Source: an uncultured Bacteroidales bacterium (GTDB lineage: Bacteria > Bacteroidota > Bacteroidia > Bacteroidales > UBA932). Taken from it: a stretch of 64,000 nucleotides of DNA. Below the pieces are notes generated by a model that was given only the letters and a program-made list of their open reading frames with translations, was not told where the DNA came from and searched no databases. The position numbers and the translations under genes were made by a program. This document shows, in pieces, positions 18,459 through 28,679 of this stretch (positions are counted from its first letter, which is position 1; each line of letters begins with the position of its first letter). Where the stretch lies: NCBI GenBank assembly GCA_905234475.1, contig CAJOHX010000002.1, forward strand, positions 62,001 to 126,000. Direction: 5' to 3'.

Positions 18459-20151
18459 CTTTGTTCAACAGAATCTCGTCCAGGCGGCGTCCGCCCGGAA
18501 CCATCGGATAGACCATGCCCATCTCGCAGACATGCGCGTCGAGGATATAGGCCTGTTCGGATTCGAGCATTTCGCGCACCGCATCCTCCAGGTCCGCGCG
18601 GTCCTCCACGCAGCGGTAGCGGATGCCGTACGCCTGCGCGATGAGGGAATAGTCGGGGTTGAGCAGGTGCGTCTGCGAATAGCGCTCACCGTAGAAGAGC
18701 TCCTGCCACTGGCGGACGTTGCCCAGCCAGTTGTTGTTGAGCAGGACCACCTTGACGGCCGTCCCCTCCTGCATGATGGTGCCCAGCTCCTGGATGGTCA
18801 TCTGGATGCCGCCGTCGCCCACGAACAGGACGACCTGGCGCTCCGGGGCGCCGACCTTGGCGCCGATGGCCGCAGGCAGGCCGAAGCCCATCGTACCCAG
18901 GCCGCCGGAGGAGATGAAACTGCGCGTCTGCGCGAAGCGCGAATAACGCGCACCCATCAGCTGGTTCTGGCCCACGTCGGTCACGATAATCGCCTGCCGA
19001 CCGGACAGTTCCGCCACCTTCGACACCACTTCGCCCATGTTGACCGGCCCTTCGGAAGGCGCCGTCTCGACGGTGCACACCTTCTCCTTCTCCACGCGGT
19101 CGTACCGGCGGGCGCTGGCCGCCCACTCGTCGTGGAAGGAGAAACGGATCCGCTCCGTCAGGCGCTCCAGCACCTCGGCGGCGTCGCCGAGAATGCCGAC
19201 GTCCGCGCGGATGATCTTGCCGATCTCCGTACGGTCCACGTCGATGTGGATCACCTTGGCGTGCGGGGCGTAGGTGGAAGGCGTGCCGGTCACGCGGTCG
19301 CTGAAACGCATGCCCACGGCGATCAGCACGTCGCACTTCTGCGTCATCATGTTGGACGCGATGTTGCCGTGCATGCCCGCCATGCCCACATAATAAGGGA
19401 AATCCGAAGGCAGGGCGCTCAGGCCCAGCATCGTGGATGCGGCGGGGATGCCGCCCTTCTTCAGGAAGGCCTTGAGCTGCTCCTCGGCGTGGGAGATGAC
19501 CACGCCCTGGCCGAACACCACGAAGGGGCGCTCCGCCTCGTCGATCAGCTCCGCCGCCGCCTGGATCGCCGCCTCGTCGGCCGGAGCCGGGAGGGCGTAT
19601 GTGCGGATGTGCGAGCATTTCTCGTATTCAAACCAGCCCACACCCACCTGCGCGTCGCGCGTAAAATCCAGCACCACGGGGCCGGGACGGCCCGTGGAGG
19701 CGATGTGGAAGGCCTTGGCCACCGCAGGGGCCACGTCTTCGGGCTTGCGGATCTGGTAAGTCCATTTGTCGATCGGACCGGTCATGCCGACCACGTCCGT
19801 CTCCTGGAAGGCGTCCGTGCCGAGCATGGCGTTGCCCACCTGGCCCGCGATCACGATGACCGGGGTGGAATCCACCATGGCGTCGGCCACGCCGGTCAGG
19901 ACGTTGGTCGCGCCCGGGCCCGACGTCACGATCACCACGCCGGGGCGTCCCGTCGCACGGGCATAGCCCTGGGCGGCGTGGATGGCACCCTGCTCGTGGC
20001 GCACCAGGATGTGGCGCAGGCGGTCCCGGTAGCCGTACATTTTATCATAGACGGTGATGATCTGCCCGCCGGGGTAGCCGAAGACGGTATCCACCCCTTC
20101 GGCAATCAGCGATTCCAGCAGAATCTCCGCTCCTGTCAGTCTCTGCCCCAT
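18433..20151 (-). CDS. ilvB: Acetolactate synthase large subunit
   Basis: The 572-aa ThDP enzyme makes acetolactate and acetohydroxybutyrate, the first common step of Val/Leu/Ile synthesis. The glutamate-containing N-terminal segment VDTVFGYPGGQI and the ThDP/Mg motif GDGGIQMTIQELG...LNNNWLGNVRQWQ are present. SGPGATNVLTGVADAMVDS is the usual Pyr-domain motif. I chose the ATG at 20151, 4 bases after the ilvD stop. An upstream GTG at 20181 would add 10 residues overlapping ilvD. Confidence 0.95.
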   Translation of the reverse strand: MGQRLTGAEILLESLIAEGVDTVFGYPGGQIITVYDKMYGYRDRLRHILVRHEQGAIHAAQGYARATGRPGVVIVTSGPGATNVLTGVADAMVDSTPVIVIAGQVGNAMLGTDAFQETDVVGMTGPIDKWTYQIRKPEDVAPAVAKAFHIASTGRPGPVVLDFTRDAQVGVGWFEYEKCSHIRTYALPAPADEAAIQAAAELIDEAERPFVVFGQGVVISHAEEQLKAFLKKGGIPAASTMLGLSALPSDFPYYVGMAGMHGNIASNMMTQKCDVLIAVGMRFSDRVTGTPSTYAPHAKVIHIDVDRTEIGKIIRADVGILGDAAEVLERLTERIRFSFHDEWAASARRYDRVEKEKVCTVETAPSEGPVNMGEVVSKVAELSGRQAIIVTDVGQNQLMGARYSRFAQTRSFISSGGLGTMGFGLPAAIGAKVGAPERQVVLFVGDGGIQMTIQELGTIMQEGTAVKVVLLNNNWLGNVRQWQELFYGERYSQTHLLNPDYSLIAQAYGIRYRCVEDRADLEDAVREMLESEQAYILDAHVCEMGMVYPMVPGGRRLDEILLNKDEWYRDGQ

Positions 20152-20155
20152 AATC

Positions 20156-21985
20156 CTAGTCCTCAATGATTCTGACCGCACCCTTGTCCGCGCTGCTGAC
20201 CATGGCCGCGTAGGCCTTCAGGCTCCTGGCGACCGGACGCTGGCGCTGCGGAGGCGTGAAGGCCTTGCGGCCCCGGGCCTCCTCCTCGCGCCGGCGCTCC
20301 GCGAGCTGCTCGTCGGAGAGCGCCACGTCGATGCGGCGGGAAGGGATGTCGATGGTGATGACGTCCCCGTCGCGGACCAGGGCAATCTCGCCGCCGGAAG
20401 CCGCTTCAGGGGATATGTGTCCGATGCTCAGGCCGGAAGTGCCGCCGCTGAAACGGCCGTCCGTCAGCAGGGCGCATTCCTTGCCCAGGTGCATGGACTT
20501 GATATACGAAGTGGGATACAGCATCTCCTGCATGCCGGGGCCGCCCTTGGGGCCCTCGTAGGCGATCACGACCACGTCGCCGCTGGTGACCTTGCCGCCC
20601 AGGATGCCCTCACAGGCCGCCTCCTGGGAGTCGAACACGCGGGCCGGGCCCGAGAAATGGAAGATGCTCTCGTCCACGCCGGCGGTCTTGACGATGCAGC
20701 CGTCGCGGGCGATGTTGCCGAACAGGACGGCGAGGCCGCCGTCACGGGTATAGGCGTGCGCCACGTCGCGGATGCAGCCCTCGGCGCGGTCGGCATCAAA
20801 ACTGTCGTAGTACATCTTCTGCGAGCCGAGCTCGATGTTGAAGCGGCCGCAGGGCGCCACGCGGAAGGTCTTTCTGGCCTCTTCGAGGCAATTCGGGGAG
20901 AGGATGCACCACTTGTCGATCTCCTCGCCCAGCGTCATCCCGTCCACCCGGCGCACCGAAGTGTCCACGAGTCCGGCCTTGGCCAGCTCCGCCATGATGG
21001 AGACGATACCGCCGGCGCGGCCGACGTCCTGGACATGGTATTTCGCCGTGTTGGGGGCCACCTTGCAGATACAGGGAACCTTGCGCGACAGGGCATCGAT
21101 GTCGGCCATCCTGAAGTCGGCGCCGGCCTCGTTGGCCACGGCCAGCAGGTGCAGCACCGTGTTGGTCGAGCCGCCCATCGCGATGTCCAGCGTCATGGCG
21201 TTGAGGAACGCGGCGCGGGAGGCGATGCTGCGAGGCAGCACCGACTCGTCCCCGTCCCTATAATATTTATAGGCATTCTCCACGATCTGGCGCGCCGCCT
21301 TGCGGAACAGCTCCACGCGCAGGGCGTGGGTGGCAAGGACGGTGCCGTTGCCGGGCAGGGCCAGGCCGATCGCCTCCGTAAGGCAGTTCATCGAGTTGGC
21401 CGTGAACATGCCCGAGCAGCTGCCGCAGGTCGGGCAGGCCGCGGACTCGATCCGCGCCACCTCCTCGTCGCTGACGGAAGGGTCCGCGGACTTGACCATA
21501 GCGTCGATGAGGTCCAGCTTGGCAGATCCCATCACACCGGCCTCCATCGGGCCGCCGGACACGAAGACGGTGGGGATGTTGAGCCGCATCGCGGCCAGCA
21601 TCATGCCGGGGGTAATCTTGTCGCAATTGCTGATGCACACCAGCGCGTCCGCCTTGTGGGCGTTGACCATGTATTCCACGCTGTCCGCGATGATGTCGCG
21701 GGACGGGAGCGAATAGAGCATCCCGTCGTGGCCCATGGCGATGCCGTCGTCCACCGCGATCGTGTTGAACTCGGCGGCGAAGCAGCCGAGCTTCTCGATC
21801 TCGGCCTTGACAATCTGGCCCGCCTCATGGAGGTGGGTGTGTCCGGGGACGAACTGGGTGAAGGAATTGGCGATGGCGATTACGGGCTTGCCGAACTGGC
21901 TGCGCTGCATCCCGTCCGCTATCCATAGCGCACGGGCGCCGGCCATACGCCGTCCCTCCTGGGTAACACTACTACGTAATTTCAT
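20156..21985 (-). CDS. ilvD: Dihydroxy-acid dehydratase
   Basis: The 609-aa Fe-S enzyme dehydrates dihydroxy acids to 2-oxo acids in valine and isoleucine synthesis. The cysteine motifs are complete: [11 protein letters not shown] near residue 120 and [19 protein letters not shown] near 190-210. The C-terminal half contains [20 protein letters not shown]. The start was set at the ATG at 21985 (MKLRSSV); an in-frame TTG at 21994 is less likely. It is the first gene of the 17-kb operon, facing thrA across about 140 bases. A tiny upstream frame overlaps its start. Confidence 0.95.
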   Translation of the reverse strand: MKLRSSVTQEGRRMAGARALWIADGMQRSQFGKPVIAIANSFTQFVPGHTHLHEAGQIVKAEIEKLGCFAAEFNTIAVDDGIAMGHDGMLYSLPSRDIIADSVEYMVNAHKADALVCISNCDKITPGMMLAAMRLNIPTVFVSGGPMEAGVMGSAKLDLIDAMVKSADPSVSDEEVARIESAACPTCGSCSGMFTANSMNCLTEAIGLALPGNGTVLATHALRVELFRKAARQIVENAYKYYRDGDESVLPRSIASRAAFLNAMTLDIAMGGSTNTVLHLLAVANEAGADFRMADIDALSRKVPCICKVAPNTAKYHVQDVGRAGGIVSIMAELAKAGLVDTSVRRVDGMTLGEEIDKWCILSPNCLEEARKTFRVAPCGRFNIELGSQKMYYDSFDADRAEGCIRDVAHAYTRDGGLAVLFGNIARDGCIVKTAGVDESIFHFSGPARVFDSQEAACEGILGGKVTSGDVVVIAYEGPKGGPGMQEMLYPTSYIKSMHLGKECALLTDGRFSGGTSGLSIGHISPEAASGGEIALVRDGDVITIDIPSRRIDVALSDEQLAERRREEEARGRKAFTPPQRQRPVARSLKAYAAMVSSADKGAVRIIED

Positions 21986-22068
21986 AACCAACAAGCCCTC
22001 TCAGGGGCATACTAGGTCACGAATCTCGTGTTTTTTTGCGGAAAAAGCAAGGAACACTGCAAAATATT

Positions 22069-22098
22069 TTGAAAATTTCTTAAAAATGCTTTACTTTG
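22069..22098 (+). promoter_or_regulatory. Probable thr operon promoter
   Basis: TTG at 22069-22071 is followed after 20 bases by TACTTTG (22092-22098), one base short of the TAnnTTTG consensus. This lies 25 bases before the thrA ATG. The leader is too short for a conventional attenuator. Confidence 0.45.
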
Positions 22099-22123
22099 GG
22101 ATGGTAAAACGCGTTAGTTAGTC

Positions 22124-24557
22124 ATGAAAATCCTCAAATTCGGCGGTTCTTCGGTGGCCACACCGGAGAGCATTCTCAGAGTCAAACAGATTGTAAGTTC
22201 CCGTCCGGAATCCTCCATTGTCGTCGTCTCGGCGCTGGGTGGCGTGACCGACCAGCTCATTCGTGCATCCACCCTCGCAGCGGCGGGCGATACTTCGTTC
22301 CGTCAGGCACTTACCGATCTCCGCGCCCGGCATCATGCCGTCAGCGCGGGCGTGGTCACGGATGCCGACCGCCGGGAGGCCCTCGAAGCCGAAATGGACG
22401 CCCTGCTGGACCAGCTGGAGCGCATCTGCGAGGGGATTTTCCTGCTGCACGTCCTTCCGCCCAAGACCGCCCATGAGGTAGTGAGTTTCGGCGAGCGCCT
22501 GTCTTCGCGCATCGTTGCGGCCGTGCTGCCCGGGGCCGTCCGCCACAAGGCGATCGACATGATCAAGACACGCCGCCACGGGATCCGCGACGAGGTTGAC
22601 CAGGAGCTCACTTATTCCCTGATCCAGCAGGCGTTCCGCGACTGGAGCCCTGCCGGACCGACCGTCGTCGTGCCCGGCTTCATCGCCTCCGACGCCGTCA
22701 GCGGCGAGATTACGACCCTCGGTCGCGGCGGCTCGGACTACACCGCCAGCCTGCTTGCAGCGGCCCTGGACGCCGAACTGCTGGAGATCTGGACCGACGT
22801 GGACGGCTTCATGACGGCCGACCCGCGCATCATCAAGACCTCCTACGTCATCGACGAGATGACCTACGAGGAGGCCATGGAGCTGTGCAATTTCGGAGCG
22901 AAAGTGATCTATCCCCCGACCCTTTACCCCGTTTGCGCGAAAGGCATTCCGATTCTGATCAAAAATACTTTCAATTTGAAAGCACCGGGCACGATTGTCA
23001 AGAAAACCGTCGCTCCCGGCACGACTTCCATCAAAGGTATCTCGTCCATCGACGACATCAGCCTCATCACCCTCTCCGGCACCTCCATGGTCGGCATCGT
23101 GGGCGTGGACGCCCGCATCTTCGCCGCCCTCACGCAGGAGCAGATCAGCGCCTTCCTCGTCAGCCAGTCGGCCTCCGAGACGGGCATTTCCATCGGTGTG
23201 AGCCGCGCCGACGGGGAGCGCGCCCGCGCCGTCCTCGAAGAGGCTTTCGAACGCGAGATCTCCAGCGGCGCGATCAACCCCATCGACGTGCGCAGCGAGC
23301 TCGCCGCCGTGGCCGTGATCGGTGAGAACATGAAGCAGCACGCCGGCATCGCCGGCAAGCTCTTCACCACCCTGGGCCGCAACGGCATCAGCGTTCGCCC
23401 AGGGCGCCGCCGAGTCCAACATTTCCTTCATCGTGGAGCGGCGCCAGCTGCGCAAGTCGCTGAACGTCATCCACGACAGCTTCTTCCTGTCGGAGTACCA
23501 GGAGCTCAACCTGTTCCTGTGCGGCACCGGCACCGTGGGCGGCCGCCTGATTGACCAGATCGCGCAGCAGCGCGAGAAGCTCATGCAGACCCGCGGCCTG
23601 AAGATCAACATCGTGGGCATCGCCCGCAGCAAGCGGGCCCTGTTCGACCGCGCCGGCATCGACCCAGCCGGCTGGCAGGAGGATTTCAAGCAGAACAGCA
23701 TCGACATCAATCCCGCCCGGCTGCGGGAAGAGGTCCTCGGCATGAACATCTTCAACTCCGTGTTCGTGGACTGCACCGCCGACGCCGGGATCGCCGCCCT
23801 GTACGGCGATTTCATCGACCACGGCATCTCGGTTGTGGCGGCCAACAAGATCGCCGCTTCCGGAGATTACAATAACTATCGTTCCCTCAAGGAGTTGTCC
23901 CGCAAGCGCGGGGTCAAGTGGCTCTTTGAAACCAACGTGGGCGCCGGCCTGCCGATCATCGGCACGATCAACGACCTGTGCAATTCCGGCGACCGGATCC
24001 TCAAGATGGAGGCCGTGCTGAGCGGCACGCTCAACTTCATCTTCAACACCCTGTCCGCCGACATCCCCTTCAGCCAGACGGTGCGCATGGCCAAGGAGCA
24101 GGGCTTCTCCGAGCCCGACCCGCGCATCGACCTCTCCGGCAAGGACGTCATGCGCAAGTTGGTCATCCTGTCCCGCGAGGCGGGCTACGAAGTCAGCCAG
24201 GAGGACGTGCAGGCCGAGCTCTTCATCCCGCAGGACTTCTTCGACTGCAGCGAGGAGGAATTCTGGGCCAAGCTCCCCTCCCTCGACGCGGGCTTCGAGC
24301 AGCGCCGCCGCCAGCTCGCCGCCGAAGGCAAGCGCTGGCGCTTCGTCGCGCAGAACGACCACGGGCGCCTGTCCGTGGGCCTTCGCGCCGTCGGCAGCGA
24401 TCATTCTTTCTACGTCCTGGACGGCTCCAACAACATCATCCTGCTCACCACCGAGCGCTACAACCGCCATCCGATGCTCATCCAGGGCTACGGAGCCGGT
24501 GCGGACGTGACTGCCGCCGGTGTGTTCGCAGACATCATGAGCATTGCAAACATCTGA
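22124..24557 (+). pseudogene. thrA: Bifunctional aspartate kinase/homoserine dehydrogenase, frameshifted
   Basis: Two overlapping frames make one ThrA of about 812 residues. The first (22124 to about 23400) has KFGGSSVATPES, RGGSDYTASLLAAALDAEL and ACT segments to LGRNGISVR. The second (from about 23400 to 24557) continues EGAAES-like sequence into CGTGTVGGRLIDQI (NAD-binding), AANKIAASGDYNNYR and SGTLNFIFNTLSA of homoserine dehydrogenase. Conserved VRAxAQG residues are lost at 23393-23400 in a way that fits an 8-nt deletion, which sends the first frame to an early stop at 23554. The second frame has no proper start (only GTG at 23433). Either a recent pseudogene or a sequencing/assembly error. 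Confidence 0.9.
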
Positions 24558-24561
24558 CGCC

Positions 24562-25491
24562 ATGAAAAGGATCAAGGTATTCGCCCCCGCCTCCATCGCC
24601 AACCTCGGCTGCGGATTCGATATCATGGGCCTCGCCCTCGACGAAGTCGGCGACGTGCTCGAAATGACCCTCGACGAGACCGCCGACAGCGGCATCACGA
24701 TCATCAACGACACCGACGTGCCGCTTCCGTCCGACCCCGAAGACAACGTCGTCACCCCGGTGATCCGCAAGTTCTTCGAAATGACCGGCCACCGCGGCCA
24801 CGTCCAGGTGCGCATCGTCAAGAAGATCTTCCCCGGCTCGGGCATCGGCTCCAGCGCCGCCTCGAGCGCCGCGGCCGCCTTCGGCATCAACGAGCTCTTC
24901 AGCGCCCCCCTTTCCGAGGAGGACGTGGTCGTGTGCACCATGGAGGGTGAGAACCTCGCCAGCGGCGGCTACCATGCCGACAACGCGGCTCCCGCCGTGA
25001 TGGGCGGCATCACGCTCATCCGCGGCTACGACCCGCTGGACATCATCAAGCTGCCCGTCCCGGGCAATCTCTACTGCCCCGTCATCCATCCCCACCTGAC
25101 CGTCTCCACCAAGCAGGCGCGCAGCATCCTCCCCAGGGAGATTCCGATGCACACCGCCGTGACCCAGTGGGGCAACGTGGGCGGGCTCGTGGCCGGCCTG
25201 TGTACCGGCAACATCGAGCTCGTGGGCCGCGCCATGCGCGACGCCGTGGCGGAGCCTTTCCGCAAACAGTTCATCCCGGGCTTTGACGAACTGCGCGCCA
25301 AGTTGCTCGGCGCAGGCGCCCTCGCGATGAACATCAGCGGTTCCGGGCCTTCCGTGTTCGCCCTGGCGAACCGCGCCGACATCGCCCAGCGCGTCGGCGC
25401 CATCATGGAGCGCCATTTCGCCCAGCAGGGCATCCTTTCCGAAACCTACGTCGTCAAGGTGTCCAACAAGGGCGCCCGACTCATTGCATAG
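24562..25491 (+). CDS. thrB: Homoserine kinase
   Basis: The 309-aa GHMP-family kinase phosphorylates homoserine on the route to threonine. The N-terminal FAPASIANLGCGFD and the ATP loop PGSGIGSSAASSAAAAFG are clear, and the C-terminal AMNISGSGPSVFAL motif is present. The ATG at 24562 is 4 bases after the thrA stop; an earlier in-frame TTG at 24544 would overlap thrA and adds no conserved sequence. Length is typical of ThrB (about 300-310 aa). Confidence 0.95.
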   Translation: MKRIKVFAPASIANLGCGFDIMGLALDEVGDVLEMTLDETADSGITIINDTDVPLPSDPEDNVVTPVIRKFFEMTGHRGHVQVRIVKKIFPGSGIGSSAASSAAAAFGINELFSAPLSEEDVVVCTMEGENLASGGYHADNAAPAVMGGITLIRGYDPLDIIKLPVPGNLYCPVIHPHLTVSTKQARSILPREIPMHTAVTQWGNVGGLVAGLCTGNIELVGRAMRDAVAEPFRKQFIPGFDELRAKLLGAGALAMNISGSGPSVFALANRADIAQRVGAIMERHFAQQGILSETYVVKVSNKGARLIA

Positions 25492-25495
25492 CCGT

Positions 25496-26803
25496 ATGAA
25501 GTACTACAGCACCAACGGACAAGCCCCCCTGGCCTCCCTCGAGAAGGCCGTCATCCGCGGCCTCGCCGAGGACCGGGGCCTCTACATGCCGGAGCGCATC
25601 CCCGTGCTGCCGGAGGAGTTCTACCAGAACATCCAGACCATGACCTTCCAGGAGATCGCCTGCACAGTCGCGGACGCCCTGTTCGGCGAAGACATCCCGG
25701 CGGAGGAGCTGCACCGCATCGTGGAGGAGACCCTTTCCTTCGACTGCCCGGTGGTCCCCGTGACGCGGAGCATCGGCGCCCTGGAGCTCTTCCACGGCCC
25801 CACCCTCGCGTTCAAGGACGTGGGGGCCCGTTTCATGGCGCGCCTGCTGCGCCATTTCACGCAGCATTCCGGCGACCCGCGCACCATCCACGTGCTCGTG
25901 GCCACGAGCGGGGATACGGGCAGCGCGGTCGCGAACGGCTTCCTCGGCGTCGAGGGCGTTTGCGTGCATGTCCTTTACCCGAAGGGCAAGGTCAGCCCCA
26001 TCCAGGAGTGCCAGTTCACCACGCTCGGGCAGAACATCACCGCCCTCGAAGTGGACGGCTGCTTCGACGACTGCCAGGCCCTCGTCAAGAGCGCCTTTAT
26101 GGACGCGGAGCTCACGGAGCGCCTGCGCCTCACGTCCGCCAACAGCATCAACGTCGCGCGGCTGCTGCCGCAGTCGTTCTATTATTTCCACGGCTACGCC
26201 CAGATGAAGCGCCTCGGCCTCGCCGGGCAGCTGGTCGTGTGCGTGCCGAGCGGCAATTTCGGCAATCTCTGCGCCGCCCTCATCGCCGGCCGCATGGGCC
26301 TGCCGGTGAAGCGTTTCGTCGCGGCGAACAACGCCAACCAGGTTTTCTTCGACTACCTGCAGACCGGGAAATACACCCCCCGGCCGAGCATCCCCACGCT
26401 CGCCAACGCCATGGACGTGGGCGACCCGAGCAACTTCGCCCGCATCTTCGAGCTCTACGGCCGCGACTGGCAGGCCATCTGCGGGGACATCTCCGGGTCC
26501 GTGTGCGACGACACCCGCATCCTGGCCCTCATCAAGCAGTGCCGTGCGCAGTACGGCTACCTGCTGGATCCCCACGGGGCCTGCGGCTTCGACGCGGTGT
26601 ACCACCGGCTCGGACGGGGCGAGTCCGCCCTGCTCTGCGAGACGGCGCACCCCGCGAAATTCAAGGACACCGTGGAGCGGGCGACCGGCATCCCGGTGGA
26701 CGTCCCCACCCGCCTGGCGGCCTTCATGCAGGGCACCAAGCAGAGCGTCCCGATAAGTAAAGACTATCGCGAATTCAAAGAATATCTATCTAATTTACAA
26801 TAA
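25496..26803 (+). CDS. thrC: Threonine synthase
   Basis: The 435-aa fold-type II PLP enzyme converts phosphohomoserine to threonine. The N-terminal [20 protein letters not shown], the PLP lysine in [19 protein letters not shown], and the phosphate-binding [15 protein letters not shown] loop are all present. [20 protein letters not shown] follows as expected. The ATG at 25496 lies 4 bases after the thrB stop. One base separates its stop from asd. Confidence 0.95.
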   Translation: MKYYSTNGQAPLASLEKAVIRGLAEDRGLYMPERIPVLPEEFYQNIQTMTFQEIACTVADALFGEDIPAEELHRIVEETLSFDCPVVPVTRSIGALELFHGPTLAFKDVGARFMARLLRHFTQHSGDPRTIHVLVATSGDTGSAVANGFLGVEGVCVHVLYPKGKVSPIQECQFTTLGQNITALEVDGCFDDCQALVKSAFMDAELTERLRLTSANSINVARLLPQSFYYFHGYAQMKRLGLAGQLVVCVPSGNFGNLCAALIAGRMGLPVKRFVAANNANQVFFDYLQTGKYTPRPSIPTLANAMDVGDPSNFARIFELYGRDWQAICGDISGSVCDDTRILALIKQCRAQYGYLLDPHGACGFDAVYHRLGRGESALLCETAHPAKFKDTVERATGIPVDVPTRLAAFMQGTKQSVPISKDYREFKEYLSNLQ

Positions 26804-26804
26804 G

Positions 26805-27806
26805 ATGAAAGTAGCAATCGTAGGCGCGAGCGGAGCCGTGGGACAAGAGTTCCTGCGGGTCCTCGACGAGAGAAATTTCCCCATTGACGAACTCCTGCTC
26901 TTCGGATCCGAGCGGAGCGCCGGGACCAAATATACCTTCCGCGGCAAGGAGTATGAAGTGAAGCTCCTCCAACACAACGACGCCTTCAAGGGCGTGGACT
27001 ATGCCTTCGTGTCCGCCGGGGCCTCCACCTCCAAGGAATTCGCAGAGACGATTACCAAACACGGCGCCGTGATGATTGACAATTCCAGCGCCTTCCGCAT
27101 GGATCCCGACGTGCCGCTGGTGGTGCCCGAGTGCAACGCCGAGGACGCCCTCGTGCGCCCGCGCGGCATCATCGCCAACCCCAACTGCACCACCATCATG
27201 ATGGTCGTGGTGCTCAAGCCCATCGAGGCCCTCTCCCACATCACCCGCATCCACGTAGCGAGCTACCAGTCCGCTTCCGGCGCGGGCGCACAGGCTATGC
27301 TCGAGCTCGAGAATCAGTATCGCGAAATCGTTGAGCAGAAGCCCGTTACCGTCAAGAAGTTCGCCTACCAGCTGGCCTACAATGTCATCCCGCAGATCGA
27401 CGTCTTCACCGACAACGGCTACACCAAGGAGGAAATGAAGATGTTCAACGAGACGCGCAAGATCCTCCACTCCGACGTCCGGTGCAGCGCCATGTGCGTG
27501 CGGATCTCCGCCCTGCGCTCCCACTCCGAGGCCGTGTGGATCGAGACCGAGAAGCCGCTCAGCGTGGAGGAAGTCCAGGCCGCCATCGCCGCCGCCCCGG
27601 GCGTGACCCTGCAGGACGACCCCGCCACGCAGACCTACCCGATGCCGCTGTTCACCGGCGGCAAGGACGACGTCTACGTGGGCCGCGTCCGCAAGGACCT
27701 GGCGAACGACAACGGCATCACCCTCTGGCTCTCCGGCGACCAGATCAAGAAGGGCGCGGCGCTGAACGCCGTGCAGATCGCAGAATATCTGATCTCCAGG
27801 AAATAA
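26805..27806 (+). CDS. asd: Aspartate-semialdehyde dehydrogenase
   Basis: The 333-aa NADP-dependent enzyme reduces aspartyl phosphate to the semialdehyde shared by the Lys, Met and Thr pathways. The N-terminal [15 protein letters not shown]ossmann motif, the catalytic cysteine in [25 protein letters not shown] and the C-terminal [14 protein letters not shown] are present. It ends the thr operon and joins the aspartate-kinase genes on both strands. Length is normal. Confidence 0.96.
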   Translation: MKVAIVGASGAVGQEFLRVLDERNFPIDELLLFGSERSAGTKYTFRGKEYEVKLLQHNDAFKGVDYAFVSAGASTSKEFAETITKHGAVMIDNSSAFRMDPDVPLVVPECNAEDALVRPRGIIANPNCTTIMMVVVLKPIEALSHITRIHVASYQSASGAGAQAMLELENQYREIVEQKPVTVKKFAYQLAYNVIPQIDVFTDNGYTKEEMKMFNETRKILHSDVRCSAMCVRISALRSHSEAVWIETEKPLSVEEVQAAIAAAPGVTLQDDPATQTYPMPLFTGGKDDVYVGRVRKDLANDNGITLWLSGDQIKKGAALNAVQIAEYLISRK

Positions 27807-27807
27807 C

Positions 27808-27837
27808 CGCCACTTCCGTACAGGTGGTGCAGTTTTT
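27808..27837 (+). terminator. Possible terminator after asd
   Basis: CGCCAC and GTGGTG arms can pair around TTCCGTACAG, followed shortly by TTTTT. It lies directly after the asd stop, fitting the end of the thr operon, but the stem is imperfect. Confidence 0.35.
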
Positions 27838-27841
27838 GCTG

Positions 27842-28501
27842 ATGAAGACAAGTATGAAACAGTTCCTTTCTTTTTCCCTGCTGTTTGCAAGCGCCCTGCT
27901 CATCCTGGCCTGTACGCAGGACAATACCCGGTATTCCGTGCGGGGTACCGCCCTGGAGGATGGCCGGAAAGTCTATCTGCTGGATATGATCACCAACGAG
28001 CCCATCAACAGCACCGTGGTCTCCGGCGGGACCTTCCAGATGAAGGGCAAGGCCGCCAGGGACGCCTATCTGTCCGTCAACATCGACAACGACGACTGGT
28101 GGTTCCTGTTCTTCAATGACGGGGTTCCCGTGCAGGTGTGCGAGGCAGACAGTTCGTTGACCGGTTCCGCACTCAACAACAAGCTGGCAGATTGCGACAA
28201 GCGGAACGAGGACGCCTACGCTGAGTATACCCGGATCAAGAAAACGTTCAATGCCCTTCCGATGGAGGAGCGGCTGGCCCGCGCCGAGGAGTTCGGCGCA
28301 CAGGACCGCGCCGCGCTCGAGAAATATACGGATTTCCTCCTGGGCTTGATCCGGGAGAACCTGGACAACCTCATTCCCGTCGCCTTCATCGAAGATGTCC
28401 CGGGCCTGGCCGGCGAGGAGTGCTTCAACGAACTGCTCGCTTCCGGCGCCCCCTTCACGAAACATCCGTATGTGATCGAGCTCAAGCGCCGGATGAAATA
28501 A
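27842..28501 (+). CDS. Putative lipoprotein with DUF4369-like N-terminal domain
   Basis: The 219-aa protein has a lipoprotein signal (MKQFLSFSLLFASALLILAC after a 4-residue lead). The mature start, YSVRGTALEDGRKVYLLD, is a beta-rich module like the DUF4369 domain found before thioredoxin domains in Bacteroidetes. Here no CxxC thioredoxin follows. Instead a charged helical segment (NKLADCDKRNEDAYAEYTRI) runs to the end. The function is unknown; a stand-alone version of the periplasmic DUF4369 module is the best description. An internal ATG at 27854 is an alternative start. Confidence 0.7.
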   Translation: MKTSMKQFLSFSLLFASALLILACTQDNTRYSVRGTALEDGRKVYLLDMITNEPINSTVVSGGTFQMKGKAARDAYLSVNIDNDDWWFLFFNDGVPVQVCEADSSLTGSALNNKLADCDKRNEDAYAEYTRIKKTFNALPMEERLARAEEFGAQDRAALEKYTDFLLGLIRENLDNLIPVAFIEDVPGLAGEECFNELLASGAPFTKHPYVIELKRRMK

Positions 28502-28512
28502 ACATCCGGGAC

Positions 28513-28551
28513 TTACCCGATCTCGAAGTCCAGGTGGTCGGCCCAGCCGTG
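28513..28551 (-). pseudogene. Tail of an alpha/beta-hydrolase gene (remnant)
   Basis: Read on the minus strand, 12 codons HGWADHLDFEIG end in TAA. The first nine residues are identical to the HGWADHLDF segment of the esterase at 38270-39160, and 26 of 27 bases match. It abuts the purU remnant head to head, with a 7-base overlap. Confidence 0.6.
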
Positions 28552-28616
28552 CCGTCACGAAGCACATCGAGCGCAAGATCCTCACCTACAAGAACCGCAC
28601 GGTCGTCTTCGGCTAG
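28545..28616 (+). pseudogene. 3' remnant of a purU paralogue
   Basis: The codons for SRAVTKHIERKILTYKNRTV and then VFG plus stop are identical in protein to the C-terminal 23 residues of PurU (30728-31594). At DNA level the two differ mainly at third codon positions, so this is an old, diverged copy rather than an assembly duplicate. No upstream part of the gene remains. Confidence 0.75.
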
Positions 28617-28625
28617 CACGCGGAT

Positions 28626-28657
28626 TTGGCGGTTAGCGACTTTTTTGCTAAATTGCG
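28626..28657 (+). promoter_or_regulatory. Possible promoter for the acyltransferase gene
   Basis: TTG at 28626-28628 is followed after 20 bases by TAAATTGC, a partial match to TAnnTTTG, about 25 bases before the ATG at 28680. Confidence 0.35.
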
Positions 28658-28679
28658 GCTGCGTACTAATAACCCACGA

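Noticed and set aside
20152..20181. GTG at 20181 as the start of ilvB
   Set aside because: It would overlap ilvD by 26 bases and add non-conserved residues; an ATG at 20151 sits right after the ilvD stop.
21995..22123. A thr leader peptide or attenuator before thrA
   Set aside because: The candidate promoter leaves only about 20 bases of leader, and no Thr/Ile-rich frame or terminator hairpin was found.
22124..23554. First half of thrA as a complete monofunctional aspartokinase
   Set aside because: The last ~60 residues (after VR) are arginine- and proline-rich out-of-frame sequence; the continuing frame matches homoserine dehydrogenase.
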